A stretch of 64,000 nt of DNA from Calendula officinalis (GCA_963853835.1 OY970820.1:17039373-17103372), one strand, 5' to 3'; shown: positions 1 to 13,424, counted from the stretch's first letter. Notes: generated from the sequence alone by a model not told the origin. Numbers and translations are program-made.

Positions 1-350
1 CTACTGATGTCGATATATGGAGCTGATCTTGTCCGAGATTCTAGCAAATTTAGTTTAGAATTTAAATCCTTTTGTAATTCAGTTGTAATCTAGTCCTAGA
101 ATAACTAGGGTATAATGTTAGGCTTCAAGGACTATTATATATAGTTCCTTATGAATTGTAAACATACATGTATTGATCGATTAATATTAATACATTGAAG
201 CTTTTTGTGATAAACTGTGTTCTTGTTTATTCCTATTCGATTTCCAGTTTAAATTATTCTTATTCAATCAATATAGTGTTAATCCGCTTTAGCTTCTATT
301 GTTGAGTAGATCTGTGATTCAATAACTTATTGAGTTATTCGATCCTGACA
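1..350 (+). repeat. Partial LTR, copia-like
   Basis: AT-rich sequence with a TATATATAG stretch and leader-like sequence, ending in CGATCCTGACA at 350, as an LTR that ends in CA would. It is directly followed by a fragment (351-372) resembling the right end of the Stowaway-like MITEs found elsewhere in the window, so the LTR appears to have landed in such a MITE. The left end lies outside the window. No primer-binding site follows, so this would be a solo or 3' LTR. The class is inferred from general appearance only. Confidence 0.3.
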
Positions 351-478
351 CTTATTCTAAATCGGAGGAAGTATTACATTTAGCATCGGCATGAATAGTG
401 CCTAGCTAGGTGCTCAATTTTTTTTTTTCAAGCCGCTATTTTGAACTTTTACCTTTTACAGCAAAACGTACATATATA

Positions 479-770
479 CTTCCTCCGATTCAAAATAAGT
501 GCTACACTTTTACTTTCACGCTTTTTGATGCAAAATATTGTAATAGAGATTATGATAAATTAAAGGGGATAATAGTGAAAAAAGGTCCCACATTTGGCTT
601 TATTGAAGAAAGAGAAAGTAAATTAGATAATCTTAATTATGTTTAATAAAATTAAGTAAGGATTAAATGGTAATTTTATATACAAAAATTTACCAAATAA
701 GGAAAATGTAGCACTTATTTTGAATCACCCATATAAGAAAAGTGTAGCACTTATTTTGAATCGGATGAAG
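479..770. mobile_element. Stowaway-like MITE, 292 bp
   Basis: The terminal inverted repeats begin CTTCCTCCGATTCAAAATAA on the left and mirror that on the right, with TA on both sides (477-478 and 771-772), as expected for Tc1/mariner-type Stowaway elements. The right side carries the terminal motif twice (around 703-727 and 737-770), so the end is internally duplicated. There is no coding capacity; the 78-codon frame at 410-646 is incidental. Confidence 0.75.
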
Positions 771-1351
771 TAATATATAAGTGTAAGATAGATTATTTTC
801 TAAAAGCAGCGTCTGCCAAAATGGCCATCACGCAGTTTGTAAAGTTGTTCCCTTTTGAAAAATCGAAGTTCGAAAACCACTCACCCCTTATTATTTTTCC
901 TTATTTTGTCCTCTCCTTAATTCTTTTACCTTTTTTTTTTTAATTTGCTTTAATTATATTTTTTCAAAAATGACAATTACTCATTTGAACTTGAATATTT
1001 AACACATATATTTTTAAATAAATATTAATTTACCATATAACTAAAAATAATAGTTTCTTAACCACTACTAATATTTTATATATTATGTTTATATTTATAT
1101 TATTACTAATATTATTAATGATTTCCTAAAGTAAGTTGGTTTCAAAGAGAAATAAATTTCAAAAAATAACAAATTATATGTAAAAAATATACCATTTTTT
1201 TTTATAATTTTCATAAGTAACACACTCCTATACAAATTAAAATTTAACGAATACCGATCTACATGATAACTAAGGATAAAAATATAACTAGACGTTGTAT
1301 AACTAAAACGTTTATTGATGTAAATCAGTTTTTAGACGTCGTATGAAAATC
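771..1351. other. AT-rich intergenic DNA, nothing recognised
   Basis: Strongly AT-rich with poly-T runs and no plausible exon. If the Helitron 3' end at 1383 is real, much of this stretch may be body of that non-autonomous element, but I could not find its 5' TC terminus. Confidence 0.3.
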
Positions 1352-1383
1352 CCCGCTGCAACGTGCGGGACAATTTCTACTAG
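1352..1383 (+). mobile_element. Helitron-type 3' terminus
   Basis: A CCCGC/GCGGG stem (1352-1356 and 1365-1369) is followed about ten bases later by CTAG (1380-1383) and then T. This is the arrangement of plant Helitron 3' ends: a short GC-rich hairpin, then CTRR, inserted before a T. The element would extend to the left. Confidence 0.55.
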
Positions 1384-1961
1384 TTTATAAATAAAATAAA
1401 ATGTTAATGAATTTAATATGATCGTCAAAACATTAGCATATGGTTTATGTAACATTTCTACGATGCATTACGTTACATTGGTACTTTTATGACTTTAAGC
1501 ACGTTTGTTATGCATATTTCTTACTACTTTGACGCTTTTTTATAGTTAAGTTATTTTTTTATCCTATATATAATATAGTTTTATGTTATTCTGTAAAATA
1601 ACTTGCATTTATGAAAAGATAAAAAAGAAAATCAAAGAAATGCATCTTAAACATTTTAATTTAAAGATAACTTGATAAAAAACAGAATAACGCTTAGCAG
1701 AGAAGTTTAATACCTAATTGCCATCTAAACCAAATAAAACGTTTTTTTGGAAAAAAAAAAAAATTGGAATTTAATGGTCGTTGTAAACACATTTTATAAA
1801 TCAAACTAAAAAAGCAATACACTTAAAGTTAAGGGGGTGTGTTGTGAAATCTATTTCCAATTCTAAAGAGAGACGTTAAACACGTGGCTCCACAAACGTT
1901 AATGTTGGAGAAGTGCCTTAAAATTATTAACCCTCGCGATTTTTGTTCTTGAGGGATACAC

Positions 1962-2384
1962 TAGGAATGATAACGGGTCGGTTTCGGGGCGGATTTTGGC
2001 ATACTCAAATTCAAAATAAAAAAAACTAAAGCTAAACCTGATCTGATCCCTGACGGGTTTTTTCAGGTTTCCCCATCGGAGATTTTGCAAACCCCGAACC
2101 CGACCCATCCCCGAAAATATACCCGGAAACCCGAACCGAACCCGATAAAATCCGTGATAACACTTATATATTATAGATTTAATATATAAAATAATTAAAA
2201 AAATAATTAAAAATAATAATAATTTGTATATATTGGGGCGGGATACCTTTACCCGAACCCGAAGCCGAGAAAATCCCCAAAAAGATTCGAACACGTACCC
2301 GAACCACTTAGACCCGCCCGACCCGACTCGAAAACATTCGGTTTCAGGTTTTCCCATCGGGTTCGGAGGTTTTTGTCATCCCTA
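1962..2384. mobile_element. hAT-like MITE, 423 bp
   Basis: The ends read TAGGAATGATAACGGGTC on the left and, in reverse complement, TAGGGATGACAAAAACC on the right. The interior is full of ACCCGA/TCGGGT-type short words around an AT-rich centre, as in the other hAT-like MITEs here. The flanks (GGATACAC and AATACAAC) no longer form a perfect 8-bp duplication. The minus-strand frames over it are incidental. Confidence 0.55.
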
Positions 2385-2549
2385 AATACAACATGTACAT
2401 ATGAAGTACTATTATGTTTTCTTGAAAAACAATAAAAATAATTCTTGTAAGAGGTTAGCAATAAGTTAGAAAAACGGAACATCTTAAGACACTAACAAAG
2501 ATGTCAACAACAAAACAGAAGTGTGAAACTATCACCCTTAATAATCTAA

Positions 2550-2860
2550 CTTAACTTTTTCATTAAAAAATAATATCTCTCTCTTCTACCTACACAACCC
2601 AACCCAACCTTAATTTTTACACACATTAACAACCCAACCCAACCTAAATTTTTATTACTTATTAAAATCAAAACAACCAATCACAAAATTCCACCTCACA
2701 TTAAACACAAAAGGAAAATATAAAATAATTGGTGACCCTCATGTGACATTGGTCTCCTCCACCAGCCTAGGTCACCTCTTTTGGTGACCTCCAATAAATT
2801 TTTTCATTATAATATTATGGTGACCCAACCCTCAAATGTTCCAATGAGAGTAGTCTTAAC
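2550..2860. repeat. Dispersed repeat, copy A
   Basis: About 310 bp shared with 17229-17535. Both copies have CCAACCCAACC motifs, a CTCTCTCTTC stretch, an internal inverted repeat around AGGTCACCTCTTTTGGTGACC, and end near GGTGACCCAACCCT. It is probably a non-autonomous DNA transposon family, but I could not define matching terminal inverted repeats. Confidence 0.5.
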
Positions 2861-3297
2861 TGTAAAACTAGTCGTAATTGTAAGACTAATCGTAGTGCTA
2901 ATCAAACTCATATTTGGTCATTGCTCTCAAATTAGAGTCACATTAGTTTTACCTTTTTAGACCAAACACATGACAAACTAAGACTAAAATTCTTCTATTT
3001 TGAAATTCGGTGACCAGCAACGGTCGCTACGGAGACGAAATACCCTGGAGGGACGCGTCGCCAGTGAGCCAACGGTATCTTCCAAGGTTGTTGGCATCGG
3101 TGTAAGAGAGGTCACATGATCTTGCACTTGTCATCCACGTGGCTCCACCTTTGCTAGAAATTGCACGACTACTGCTTCCCCGTACCGTTCCAGCTATAAA
3201 ATTAGTTTTCGTTTTTTCATTAAGCTTGATTTTGATTTAAGAAACATATAGTACAAAATAATTTTTTTACAAAAAAAAAAAGCATTTTATTGGGGTA
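2861..3297. other. Intergenic, nothing recognised
   Basis: No long frame, no repeat shared with the rest of the window and no RNA gene signature seen. Confidence 0.4.
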
Positions 3298-3782
3298 TAG
3301 GGTTGCAAGTAAGCCGAGCTGCTCGTGAGCTACTCGGGCTCGGCTCGTTAAAAGACCGATTAAAACTCGAGTTAAATGAGTACGATCCGTGCTTGAGGTT
3401 AACTTAGAGCTCGTTTATTAAATGAGTCCGAGCTTCAGACGAAGAACTCATTTAGGCTCGCGAGCCTAAACGAGCAAATATATATTAATTATTATAAAAA
3501 TAAAATTATATATTATATATTTTTATAAATATGTGCATATGTGTATTATACATACATATGTATGTATATAATATAATATAAAAATAAAATAAAATGTTTA
3601 CATAATATATTAAAAATTATTATTAAATAAAGAAGAATTATATATTTTGTATATGTTGGAGCTTAAATGAGCCCAAGCGAGCCGAACCCGAGCCTGCGAA
3701 AATTTAAACGAGCCGAGCTCGAGCTTTACATATAAGGCTTGAAACTTAAACGAGCCGAGCTTGAGCTCCCTAAAACTTAAAC

Positions 3783-6116
3783 TGTAACATCCCGAGACCC
3801 GACCTATAGTATTTTTATTATTTTTGGTAAGTAATATTTTATTGTTTATTGTTTTATTATTTATAGAATTTTATTTGATTTATTTGAATTAATTGTATTT
3901 TTAACCATGGGGTTAAAAATTAGTAAAACTGAGATATTTAAATGTTAAAATGATTTTTACATATTTGGGACCATTTCTGAACCAGGGTTCTAAAAATATC
4001 TTCGTGGTTAAAATTGGAGTTAGTTAGGTCTAAATTAATTATCTGCGAACCTAATAACATGTACTGTGTTTAAATGAAAATACCTGTGATGGTGAGTTGG
4101 GGTGTACGTGTAAGTTAAAGGGCAGATGTCAATTTTACTCTTCCCTTTTCTCTGGTCTCTCTCTCTGTCTCGACACCACACACACACACAACACACTCTT
4201 GGAGTTTTTCTTGCAAAATTGAAGATTTGGTGCTAAAATCCTTTGATTTCTGCTGTAATTTCGTGATTAGAAGCAAGATTAAGTAAGTTTCCTTCCTTCT
4301 TTAGCTAGGGTTTCATGTTCTTGATGTAGGGATGAACTAGGGTTCTTGAGCTAGTGGGTTTTCATGAAGTTCTTGTTGAATCTTGATGGAAATCCGAAAT
4401 TGATGCATGTTTTGGTGTCTATTTGAGTTCTTGCAAGTATTGTATGAATTGTTGTTAGTTATAGCTCATTTGGTGAAGTTTTCATAAAGCTCCATCAATG
4501 GTGGATTTAGGAAGAAGATGGTGTTTTTCCCTAAATTGATGAACTGTGTATTTTGATGTTCTTAATGTTGTGTTAGGTTAATTATGTATGTTAAATGGTG
4601 ATTGTTAGTTATGAAGAAATTCTAGTTGCTTGTTATGAAATTGCATCGGTGTGGGTAGTGTTTGGCTAAAATGGAAATTTAGTCATAACTAGCTAAATTT
4701 GTAGATTGTTGACTTTGGTCAAACCTGGGAATTGACTTTTAGTCTTGTATGGCTTGTAAACTTTAATTATCAATTTCATGTTAGAAATGTGTTAGTTGAA
4801 TGAATTGTAAGCTCAAGTGTGTAGGTTTCATGTCTTGACCCGTTTGGTTGCTTAATTGTGCAATTGACTTAAGTAAAGTCAAAATTGGTAACACTTGCAA
4901 TTGGATGCAAGTAGTATGTTGGTTATGTAATTTTGATGTTGATCATGTAGTCTAACTCATTGGATAATGTTGTGTGAATGCCCGACTCATGGTTCTTGTT
5001 TTGACCCGTTTGGGCCTAAGGTGCAATTTGACCAATTGGCATAATGAATTGACTTGATAAAGTTTAGACCTTAGTAGTTGTTATGTGTAAAAAATACAAG
5101 AAATTGGTTGTAAGTTGTGATTGCAAGATGTGGTCTTAAGCTTGTATTATTTATTAAACATTTGGTGATTTCGGGTAACTAATTCGGTATTCATTTTGTA
5201 TAGGAAAAGGGAAGGAGCCTCAGTGATATAAGATCATTGAGCTCGGCACGAATAAGGAAGCTAAGGTGAGTGGACTTAACCTTCTTTCTTGTGTGATGTA
5301 CAAAATTAGGGAATGGTAGAGTTTTGAGAAAAGTGCAGGATTTGGGCATCTGGGGTAGTTCGCGACGCGAACTTGTGGTCGCGATCGCGAACTCGGGACA
5401 GAGAAATTGGGGTTTGGTCGTGATATAGTTCCCGATTCGTGAACTCTTAGTTCGCGACGCGAACTCTGAGTTCCCGACGCGAACTTTGTCAGGAACAGAT
5501 TCTTGGCTGCAATTCTTTTTTACAAGTTTATACTTGGTCTAGTGGTTAATGGTAGTATGTGCACATGTTTTTAGAGGTTAGCTATGGTGGTTTTCGGCTA
5601 CACTTCGTTACTCTTGGTGGGGGCGATCGGACTCCTTCGTATTCGTTATGTAAGGAGGGATCACCGTGCCTCTAGTAAAGAAGCCATCGGTTGACTGTTG
5701 TTGGCCGACAACAGTTGAAGGTCCTCGCCCGACCGCCGATCCTCTTATAACGTCCAATTGCTTGTGGAAGTTTGGACGGGTTTTCCCTATTGATTTCTCT
5801 CGATTTTCTAATTTGTTGTGGTTATGCAAATTGACGTTTATTTCTATTCACTTAGCTTTGTGCTAATCCCTCATTTGTTGACTCTTTTCAGGTTATGGTT
5901 TTAGCTTGACTAGAGTCGGGTTTTGGAAGTCTGACCGTACTCTGATTTTGTAAACCAAGTCGAGCCTGATTTTCAGTAACACCGTAAATGTTTTATATAT
6001 TCAATTAATATGTAAATGGTTTTTATGTTGTGTAATAAGTAGGAGTTATGGTATTTCTTAATTCGCTTCCGTATGCTTATTTAAAAAAAAAATGGCTCTA
6101 GGATTGTGGTGTTACA
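3783..6116 (+). repeat. 5' LTR of the Ty3 element
   Basis: Holds a CT- and CA-rich stretch near 4150-4195 and, at 5349-5490, a cluster of palindromes of the TTCGCGACGCGAA type. Small frames inside it (5608-5866) recur in the other LTR and are not genes. Confidence 0.93.
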
Positions 6117-6119
6117 ATT

Positions 6120-6132
6120 TGGTATCAGAGCC
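6120..6132 (+). other. Primer-binding site, tRNA-iMet type
   Basis: TGGTATCAGAGCC begins three bases after the 5' LTR. It is complementary to the 3' end of plant initiator tRNA-Met, the usual primer of chromoviruses. Confidence 0.9.
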
Positions 6133-6301
6133 TAGGTTTGGCGATGGTTGCACATTTAGGTGTACCATTCCTAAATCTTGGCTCGAGTTGGTCAAACTTC
6201 CATAATTTTGGGAGTGGATTAGTCGAGTGAATATGAATTGTGTGTTAGTAGTAGTTAGTAGATAGGTACTAACGATTTAAACTAATAGTTCGTGAGATGT
6301 T

Positions 6302-9300
6302 GTGTTTGTTACAGATATGACAGATAACAATCCCAACCCGCCGATAACCATGCCGAACCCCGAACAAGGAATCATTGGTACTTCCCGGGATACAAATGAA
6401 GACAGGGAAGATTATATTAAAAGAATGGAAAGTCGATTGGAACATCTTCAAAATCTAGTTGATAGCATGAGCCAGAACCAAAATAACCAACCACCAAACT
6501 TCCCTCCCGTGTTACTCCATCAATGCCCGTTCCTACCATGCAGATTCCCACAACTCCCGCCTTTACCATGACGGTTCCCCTAATGGCAACCACATCCGAA
6601 CCTCATCCAATAATGTCACAACCACAATACTATTATGTTAACCCAAGCCAAGGTTTACCTCAATACCAATTCACCAATCAACCTTACCCATTTGGCATGA
6701 AACCATGTTGCACTTTCAAACAATTTTTAGACTGTAAACCCCCTGAATTTAGTGGAAGCAGGGATCCCAATGTCACTATGAACTGGTTAAGAGAAATGGA
6801 GAGAACCTTAGATGCTTGTGGGTGTGATGACCAACACCGGGTGATGTATGCCACGCGGAAGTTAGTAGGTGGTGCTATGAATTGGTGGGACACTTTGATT
6901 GAACACCTACCCAAGGAAGTCAAAAACAGTATAACATGGGATCAATTTAAAGAACAAGTGTGCAAGCGTTATTGCAATTCGTTTGAGATGGATAGAATTC
7001 GATCGGAATTCTTAAATTTGCGGATGACTGAAAGGATGACAGTTGATGATTTGATCGAGCAATTTAATGAAAAGCTGAGGTTTGTGCAACAATGGGTTCC
7101 CGATGAGCCATCGAAAATAAAGCATTTTATTGGTGCTTTGCGACCCGAGTACCGAACTACTGCAAGGCTTGCTACTACACTATCACAGGCTTTTGATTTG
7201 GCCAAAACTGTTGAAGGCGATTTAAATTCGCGTGATTGGGTGACCAAAGATAGACCGGAGTATCAAAAGTTCAAGTCCACACAATCGGGTTCTCAACAAA
7301 GCAAGAAGGGGCAAAGAAATCAAAGGTTTACTAGTCCGAATCGTAAACAGTCGGGTGGAAATTCGGGTCAAAAGACACAGTGGTGTGTTAGATGTAGATC
7401 TTCTCATAGTGGGGCTTGTACGGCCCAAACGATGCGGTGTGTCAGGTGCGGTCAGTATGGGCACGAGATGAATGATTGTAAATTCCCAAGAAGTGTTTGC
7501 TGGAATTGTCATAAAGAAGGTCACAGAGTCGGTGATTGTCCTTCGGATAGAAGATCGGGTTCGGGTTCTGGGTCGGTTGGGGGATCGGTCGCATCATCTC
7601 CTCAAAAGAGGAAGAACCGCCCTACATCAGAGGGTCGAGCTTTCAAAATGACGGTCGAAGAGGCTACCACTACTGACGATGTCGTCACTGGTATGTTCCC
7701 GATAAATAACATTAATGCTCGTGTGTTGTTTGATTCTGGAGCTAATCGCTCATTTATTTCTGTGGACTTCCATGCTAAGTTAAAATTGCCTACATCTGTG
7801 GTAACTACTCCATTGGAAGTGGAGGTAGCTGATGGTTATGTGGTGCCAGTCACAACATCTGTGACTGGGGCAAATATTAATATTGATGGGGCGCGTTTTA
7901 ATATGTTTTTACTCTTAATGCCAATATCTGGTTTTGATGTGGTCCTTGGAATGGATTGGCTTAGTTTAAATAAAGCATTAATAGATTGTGATAAGAAATT
8001 GATTTCATTTCCATTGCCTGACGGGACACACGTAGTGGCCCGTGGGGATCGGGTTAATACATCTCTCCCATTTATTTCGTTCATGAAAGCTAGAAAATCT
8101 CTAGTCAAAGGATGTGAATCGTTTCTTGCTTATGCCATTGATGTCAGAAAAGAAAAACAGGTTGTTAGAGACATCCGGGTGGTATCGGAATACCCGGAGG
8201 TCTTTCCCGATGAGTTGCCTGGGTTACCTCCTATTCAGGAGGTAGAATTTAAAATCGATTTGGTTCCGGGAGCCAGTCCCGTAGCCAGGGCTCCGTACAG
8301 ATTAGCACCGTCAGAAATTCGGGAAATGATGACACAGATACAAGAATTATTGGATAAGGGTTTTATCAGACCGAGTTCTTCGCCTTGGGGTGCACCAGTT
8401 TTGTTTGTTAAAAAGAAAGACGGTACTATGAGAATGTGTATTGATTACCGCGAGTTGAACAAACGAACAGTTAAGAATAAGTATCCGTTGCCGCGTATAG
8501 ATGATTTGTTTGATCAGTTGCAAGGGGCTTCATACTTTTCAAAGATTGATTTAAGGTCGGGTTATCATCAAGTCCGGGTTCATGAGAACGATATTCCAAA
8601 AACCGCGTTTCGAACGAGATACGGTCACTACGAATTTCTAGTCATGCCGTTTGGTTTGACGAATGCTCCCGCTATATTCATGGATCTTATGAACCGGGTA
8701 TGTCGACCGTTTCTCGATAAATTTGTAATTGTTTTTATTGATGATATACTAATATATTCCAAAACCGATTTGGATCATGAGAATCACTTAAGGCAAGTTT
8801 TAGACACTTTGAAACGGGAACAACTTTATGCTAAGTTCTCGAAGTGTGAGTTTTGGCTCCGTGAGGTACAGTTTTTGGGGCATGTAATTTGTAAAGAAGG
8901 GGTGAAAGTGGACCCGTCTAAGATAACCGCGGTGATGAATTGGAGTGCCCCGAAGACTCCATCCGAAATTAAAAGTTTTCTAGGTTTGGCCGGTTATTAT
9001 AGAAGATTCATCAAGAATTTCTCAAAGATTGCTAGTCCGTTGACAAAGTTGACACGAAAAGATGTTCTATATCGGTGGGGTGATGAACAAGAAAAGGCGT
9101 TTCAATTGTTAAAACAATTATTGTGTCAAGCTCCAATACTTGCCTTACCCGAGGGCTCAGATGATTTTATAGTTTATTGTGATGCATCTTATTCGGGTTT
9201 GGGATGTGTACTAATGCAAAGAGACCGGGTGATTGCTTATGCCTCTCGTCAATTGAAATCCCATGAAAAGAACTACCCGACCCATGATTTAGAGCTCGCG

Positions 9301-11021
9301 GCGGTGATTTTCGCGTTAAAGTTGTGGAGGCATTATCTTTATGGAACCAAATGTGTTATATGTACCGATCATAAAAGTCTTCAATATGTCTTCACACAAA
9401 AAGATTTGAATGTAAGACAACGAAGGTGGTTAGAGCTCATTAAAGACTATGATTGTGAAATTCGGTACCACCCGGGGAAAGCTAATGTAGTTGCCGATGC
9501 CTTAAGCCGTAAGGGATCATCGGAAGTGATCCAATTCATGCGTATGGAAATCGTGTCAGAACTTGTTGATAGGATAAGAATATGCCAGATAGAAGCTTTG
9601 AAAGATGAGAACTTGAAATCGGAAATTATGTTAAAGCGGAAAGATGAGTTGGTTAATGATTCACGAAGGTTGAAAACGTTTCGGTCACGAATTTGGGTAC
9701 CGTTACTTGGGGGATTACGGGAATTAATATTAGTCGAATCACATAAATCTCGTCTATCTATTCATCCGGGTTGTACAAAGATGTACAATGACTTGAAATT
9801 TTTGTATTGGTGGCCCTCTATGAAGTTAGATATTGCCTGATTTGTTGAAAAATGCCATGTTTGTGCTCAAGTCAAGGCCGAACATCAAAAACCGTATGGG
9901 TCGTTAAAACAGTTAGATATTCCCGAGTGGAAATGGGAGAATATTACAATGGATTTCGTCACGAAATTACCTCGTACCCAAAAGAATCACGATATGATAT
10001 GGGTAATTGTCGATCGGTTGACCAAAAGTGCTCACTTTTTGGCCACAAACGAAACCGCGTCGCTCGACAAATTGGCTAAATTGTATATTGATGAGATTGT
10101 TTCTCGACATGGTATCCCATTATCTATTGTGTCCGATCGGGATCCACGGTTTGTTTCTAACTTTTGGAAGAGTTTGCAAAGAGAATTAGGTTCTCGGGTG
10201 AATTTGAGCACGGCGTATCACCCACAAACAGACGGTCAGACAGAAAGAACCATTCAGACTTTGGAAGATATGTTAAGGGCTTGTGTATTGGAATATGGTG
10301 GGTCGTGGGATTCTCATTTGCCTTTGATCGAATTCGCTTATAACAACTCGTATCATTCGAGTATTAAAATGCCACCATATGAAATGTTGTATGGTAGACG
10401 GTGTAGAACTCCCACATGTTGGCTTGAAGAAGGAGAAAAACAGTTTGCGGGTCCCAGATTGTTCAGATAACGGCCGATAAGGTGGCAATTGCACGTGAAA
10501 AGTTAAAAGCCGCTCGGGATAGACATAAAATGTATGCGGATCCACGGCGTCGACCCGTAACTTTTGTTGAGGGTGAACGGGTTTATTTGAAGGTTTCTCC
10601 GTGGAAAGGTGTTATCCGTTTCGGGAAACGGGGAAAGTTAGCACCGAGATTTATTGGACCGTTTTCTATTCGTAAAGTGGTGAATGATCAAACCGTTGCA
10701 CTTGATCTTCCTCCTGAATTGTCGGGTATTCATGACACGTTCAATGTGTGTTATTTGAGGAAGTGTATTATTGATGAGGAAATCCCGGTGTTACCGATTG
10801 TAGATTTAAAAGTGGATTCGAGAAAAAGATTAGTTGAAGAGCCGGTGGAAATTTTGGATCGAAAGGTAACGAAATTGAGAAAGAAACAGATACCGATGGT
10901 TTTGGTTAAGTGGAAACATAGTTTGGGGGCCGATATGACGTGGGAAACCGAATCAGATATGAAGAATCGTTATCCGAATTTGTTTGATCAAAGTGAGATT
11001 CCGGGGACGGAATCTCTTTAA
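6302..11021 (+). pseudogene. Ty3 gag-pol polyprotein, broken
   Basis: A gag start at 6302 or 6317 runs in one frame to 6571. A one-base indel near 6500 moves the signal to the long frame 6523-9840 (1105 codons). In that frame: retrotransposon gag domain about residues 60-200, two CCHC knuckles (306-346), protease DSG at about 404, RT with FIDD at about 739, RNase H with DAS at about 887, and the integrase HHCC zinc region beginning near 1073. A TGA at 9838-9840 cuts the integrase zinc region; the same frame continues through the integrase core to about 10450, where another one-base indel shifts it. The last piece (10482-11021) ends in a chromodomain-like segment. The element cannot make full-length Pol itself and would need a related active copy. 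Confidence 0.93.
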
Positions 11022-11030
11022 GGAGGGGAG
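11020..11030 (+). other. Polypurine tract
   Basis: AAGGAGGGGAG lies three bases before the 3' LTR and overlaps the end of the pol frame. It serves as the plus-strand primer in reverse transcription. Confidence 0.8.
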
Positions 11031-11033
11031 ATT

Positions 11034-13369
11034 TGTAACATCCCGAGACCCGACCTATAGTATTTTATTATTTTTGGTAAGTAATATTTTATTGTTTATT
11101 GTTTTATTATTTATAGAATTTTATTTGATTTATTTGAATTAATTGTATTTTTAACCATGGGGTTAAAAATTAGTAAAACTGAGATATTTAAATGTTAAAA
11201 TGATTTTTACATATTTGGGACCATTTCTGAACCAGGGTTCTAAAAATATCTTCGTGGTTAAAATTGGAGTTAGTTAGGTCTAAATTAATTATCTGCGAAC
11301 CTAATAACCTGTACTGTGTTTAAATGAAAATACCTGTGATGGTGAGTTGGGGTGTACGTGTAAGTTAAAGGGCAGATGTCAATTTTACTCTTTCCTTTTC
11401 TCTGGTCTCTCTCTCTGTCTCGACACCACACACACACACACAACACACTCTTGGAGTTTTTCTTGCAAAATTGAAGATTTGGTGCTAAAATCCTTTGATT
11501 TCTGCTGTAATTTCGTGATTAGAAGCAAGATAAAGTAAGTTTCCTTCCTTCTTTAGCTAGTGTTTCATGTTCTTGATGTAGGGATGAACTAGGGTTCTTG
11601 AGCTAGTGGGTTTTCATGAAGTTCTTGTTGAATCTTGATGGAAATCCGAAATTGATGCATGTTTTGGTGTCTATTTGAGTTCTTGCAAGTATTGTATGAA
11701 TTGTTGTTAGTTATAGCTCATTTGGTGAAGTTTTCATAAAGCTCCATCAATGGTGGATTTAGGAAGAAGATGGTGTTTTTCCCTAAATTGATGAACTGTG
11801 TATTTTGATGTTCTTAATGTTGTGTTAGGTTAATTATGTATGTTAAATGGTGATTGTTAGTTATGAAGAAATTCTAGTTGCTTGTTATGAAATTGCATTG
11901 GTGTGGGTAGTGTTTGGCTAAAATGGAAATTTAGTCATAACTAGCTAAATTTGTAGATTATTGACTTTGGTCAAACCTGGGAATTGACTTTTAGTCTTGT
12001 ATGGCTTGTAAACTTTAATTATCAATTTCATGTTAGAAATGTGTTAGTTGAATGAATTGTAAGCTCAAGTGTGTAGGTTTCATGTCTTGACCCGTTTGGT
12101 TGCTTAATTGTGCAATTGACTTAAGTAAAGTCAAAATTGGTAACACTTGCAATTGGATGCAAGTAGTATGTTGGTTATGTAATTTTGATGTTGATCATGT
12201 AGTCTAACTCATTGGATAATGTTGTGTGAATGCCCGACTCATGGTTCTTGTTTTGACCCGTTTAGGCCTAAGGTGCAATTTGACCAATTGGCATAATGAA
12301 TTGACTTGATAAAGTTTAGACCTTAGTAGTTGTTATGTGTAAAAAATACAAGAAATTGGTTGTAAGTTGTGATTGCAAGATGTGGTCTTAAGCTTGTATT
12401 ATTTATTAAACATTTGGTGATTTCGGGTAACTAATTCGGTATTCATTTTGTACAGGAAAAGGGAAGGAGCCTCAGTGATATAAGATCATTGAGCTCGGCA
12501 CGAATAAGGAAGCTAAGGTGAGTGGACTTAACCTTCTTTCTTGTGTGATGTACAAAATTAGGGAATGGTAGAGTTTTGAGAAAAGTGCAGGATTTGGGCA
12601 TCTGGGGTAGTTCGCGACGCGAACTTGTGGTCGCGATCGCGAACTCGGGACAGAGAAATTGGGGTTTGGTCGTGATATAGTTCCCGATTCGTGAACTCTT
12701 AGTTCGCGACGCGAACTCTGAGTTCCCGACGCGAACTTTGTCAGGAACAGATTCTTGGCTGCAATTCTTTTTTACAAGTTTATACTTGGTCTAGTGGTTA
12801 ATGGTAGTATGTGCACATGTTTTTAGAGGTTAGCTATGGTGGTTTTCGGCTACGCTTCATTACTCTTGGTGGGGGCGATCGGACTCCTTCGTATTCGTTA
12901 TGTAAGGAGGGATCACCGTGCCTCTAGTAAAGAAGCCATCGGTTGACTGTTGTTGGCCGACAACAGTTGAAGGTCCTCGCCCGACCGCCGATCCTCTTAT
13001 AACGTTCAATTGCTTGTGGAAGTTTGGACGGGTTTTCCCTATTGATTTCTCTCGATTTTCTAATTTGTTGTGGTTATGCAAATTGACGTTTATTTCTATT
13101 CACTTAGCTTTGTGCTAATCCCTCATTTGTTGACTCTTTTCAGGTTATGGTTTTAGCTTGACTAGAGTCGGGTTTTGGAAGTCTGACCGTACTCTGATTT
13201 TGTAAACCAAGTCGAGCCTGATTTTCAGTAACACCGTAAATGTTTTATATATTCAATTAATATGAAAATGGTTTTTATGTTGTGTAATAAGTAGGAGTTA
13301 TGGTATTTCTTAATTCGCTTCCGTATGCTTATTTAAAAAAAAAAATGGCTCTAGGATTGTGGTGTTACA
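11034..13369 (+). repeat. 3' LTR of the Ty3 element
   Basis: Nearly identical to 3783-6116 over its whole length, including the palindrome cluster at about 12608-12740. Followed directly by the TAAAC target duplication. Confidence 0.93.
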
Positions 13370-13424
13370 TAAACGAACCGAGCTCAAATCTAGTTGAACT
13401 CGGACTCAGCTCATTTACACCCTA

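Larger units (their letters stand above)
3783..13369 (+). mobile_element. Ty3/gypsy chromovirus-type LTR retrotransposon
   Basis: A structurally complete element of 9587 bp. It has 2334- and 2336-bp LTRs that start TGTAACATCCCGAGACC and end TGTTACA, a perfect 5-bp target duplication TAAAC (3778-3782 and 13370-13374), a primer-binding site for initiator tRNA-Met just after the 5' LTR, and a purine tract just before the 3' LTR. Domain order gag, protease, RT, RNase H, integrase and a C-terminal chromodomain-like segment places it in the chromoviruses, most like the Tekay/Del group. By eye the LTRs differ by about 13 substitutions and 3 small indels, so insertion is recent, yet the coding frame is broken three times. 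Confidence 0.95.
3298..13424. mobile_element. hAT-like MITE split by a Ty3 element
   Basis: The outer pieces 3298-3782 and 13375-13424 together form an element of about 535 bp. The left end is TAGGGTTGCAAGTAAGCCGA and the right end in reverse complement is TAGGGTGTAAATGAGCTGAG. The body is rich in GAGCCGAGCTCG-type words. The size and end sequence match the other hAT-like MITEs in the window. The Ty3 retrotransposon at 3783-13369 interrupts it about 50 bp from its right end. The flanking 8-mers do not match well. Confidence 0.55.

Noticed and set aside
5608..5866. Small frames on both strands in the Ty3 LTR
   Set aside because: Repeated identically in the other LTR (12860-13118), overlapping on both strands, with no known domain.
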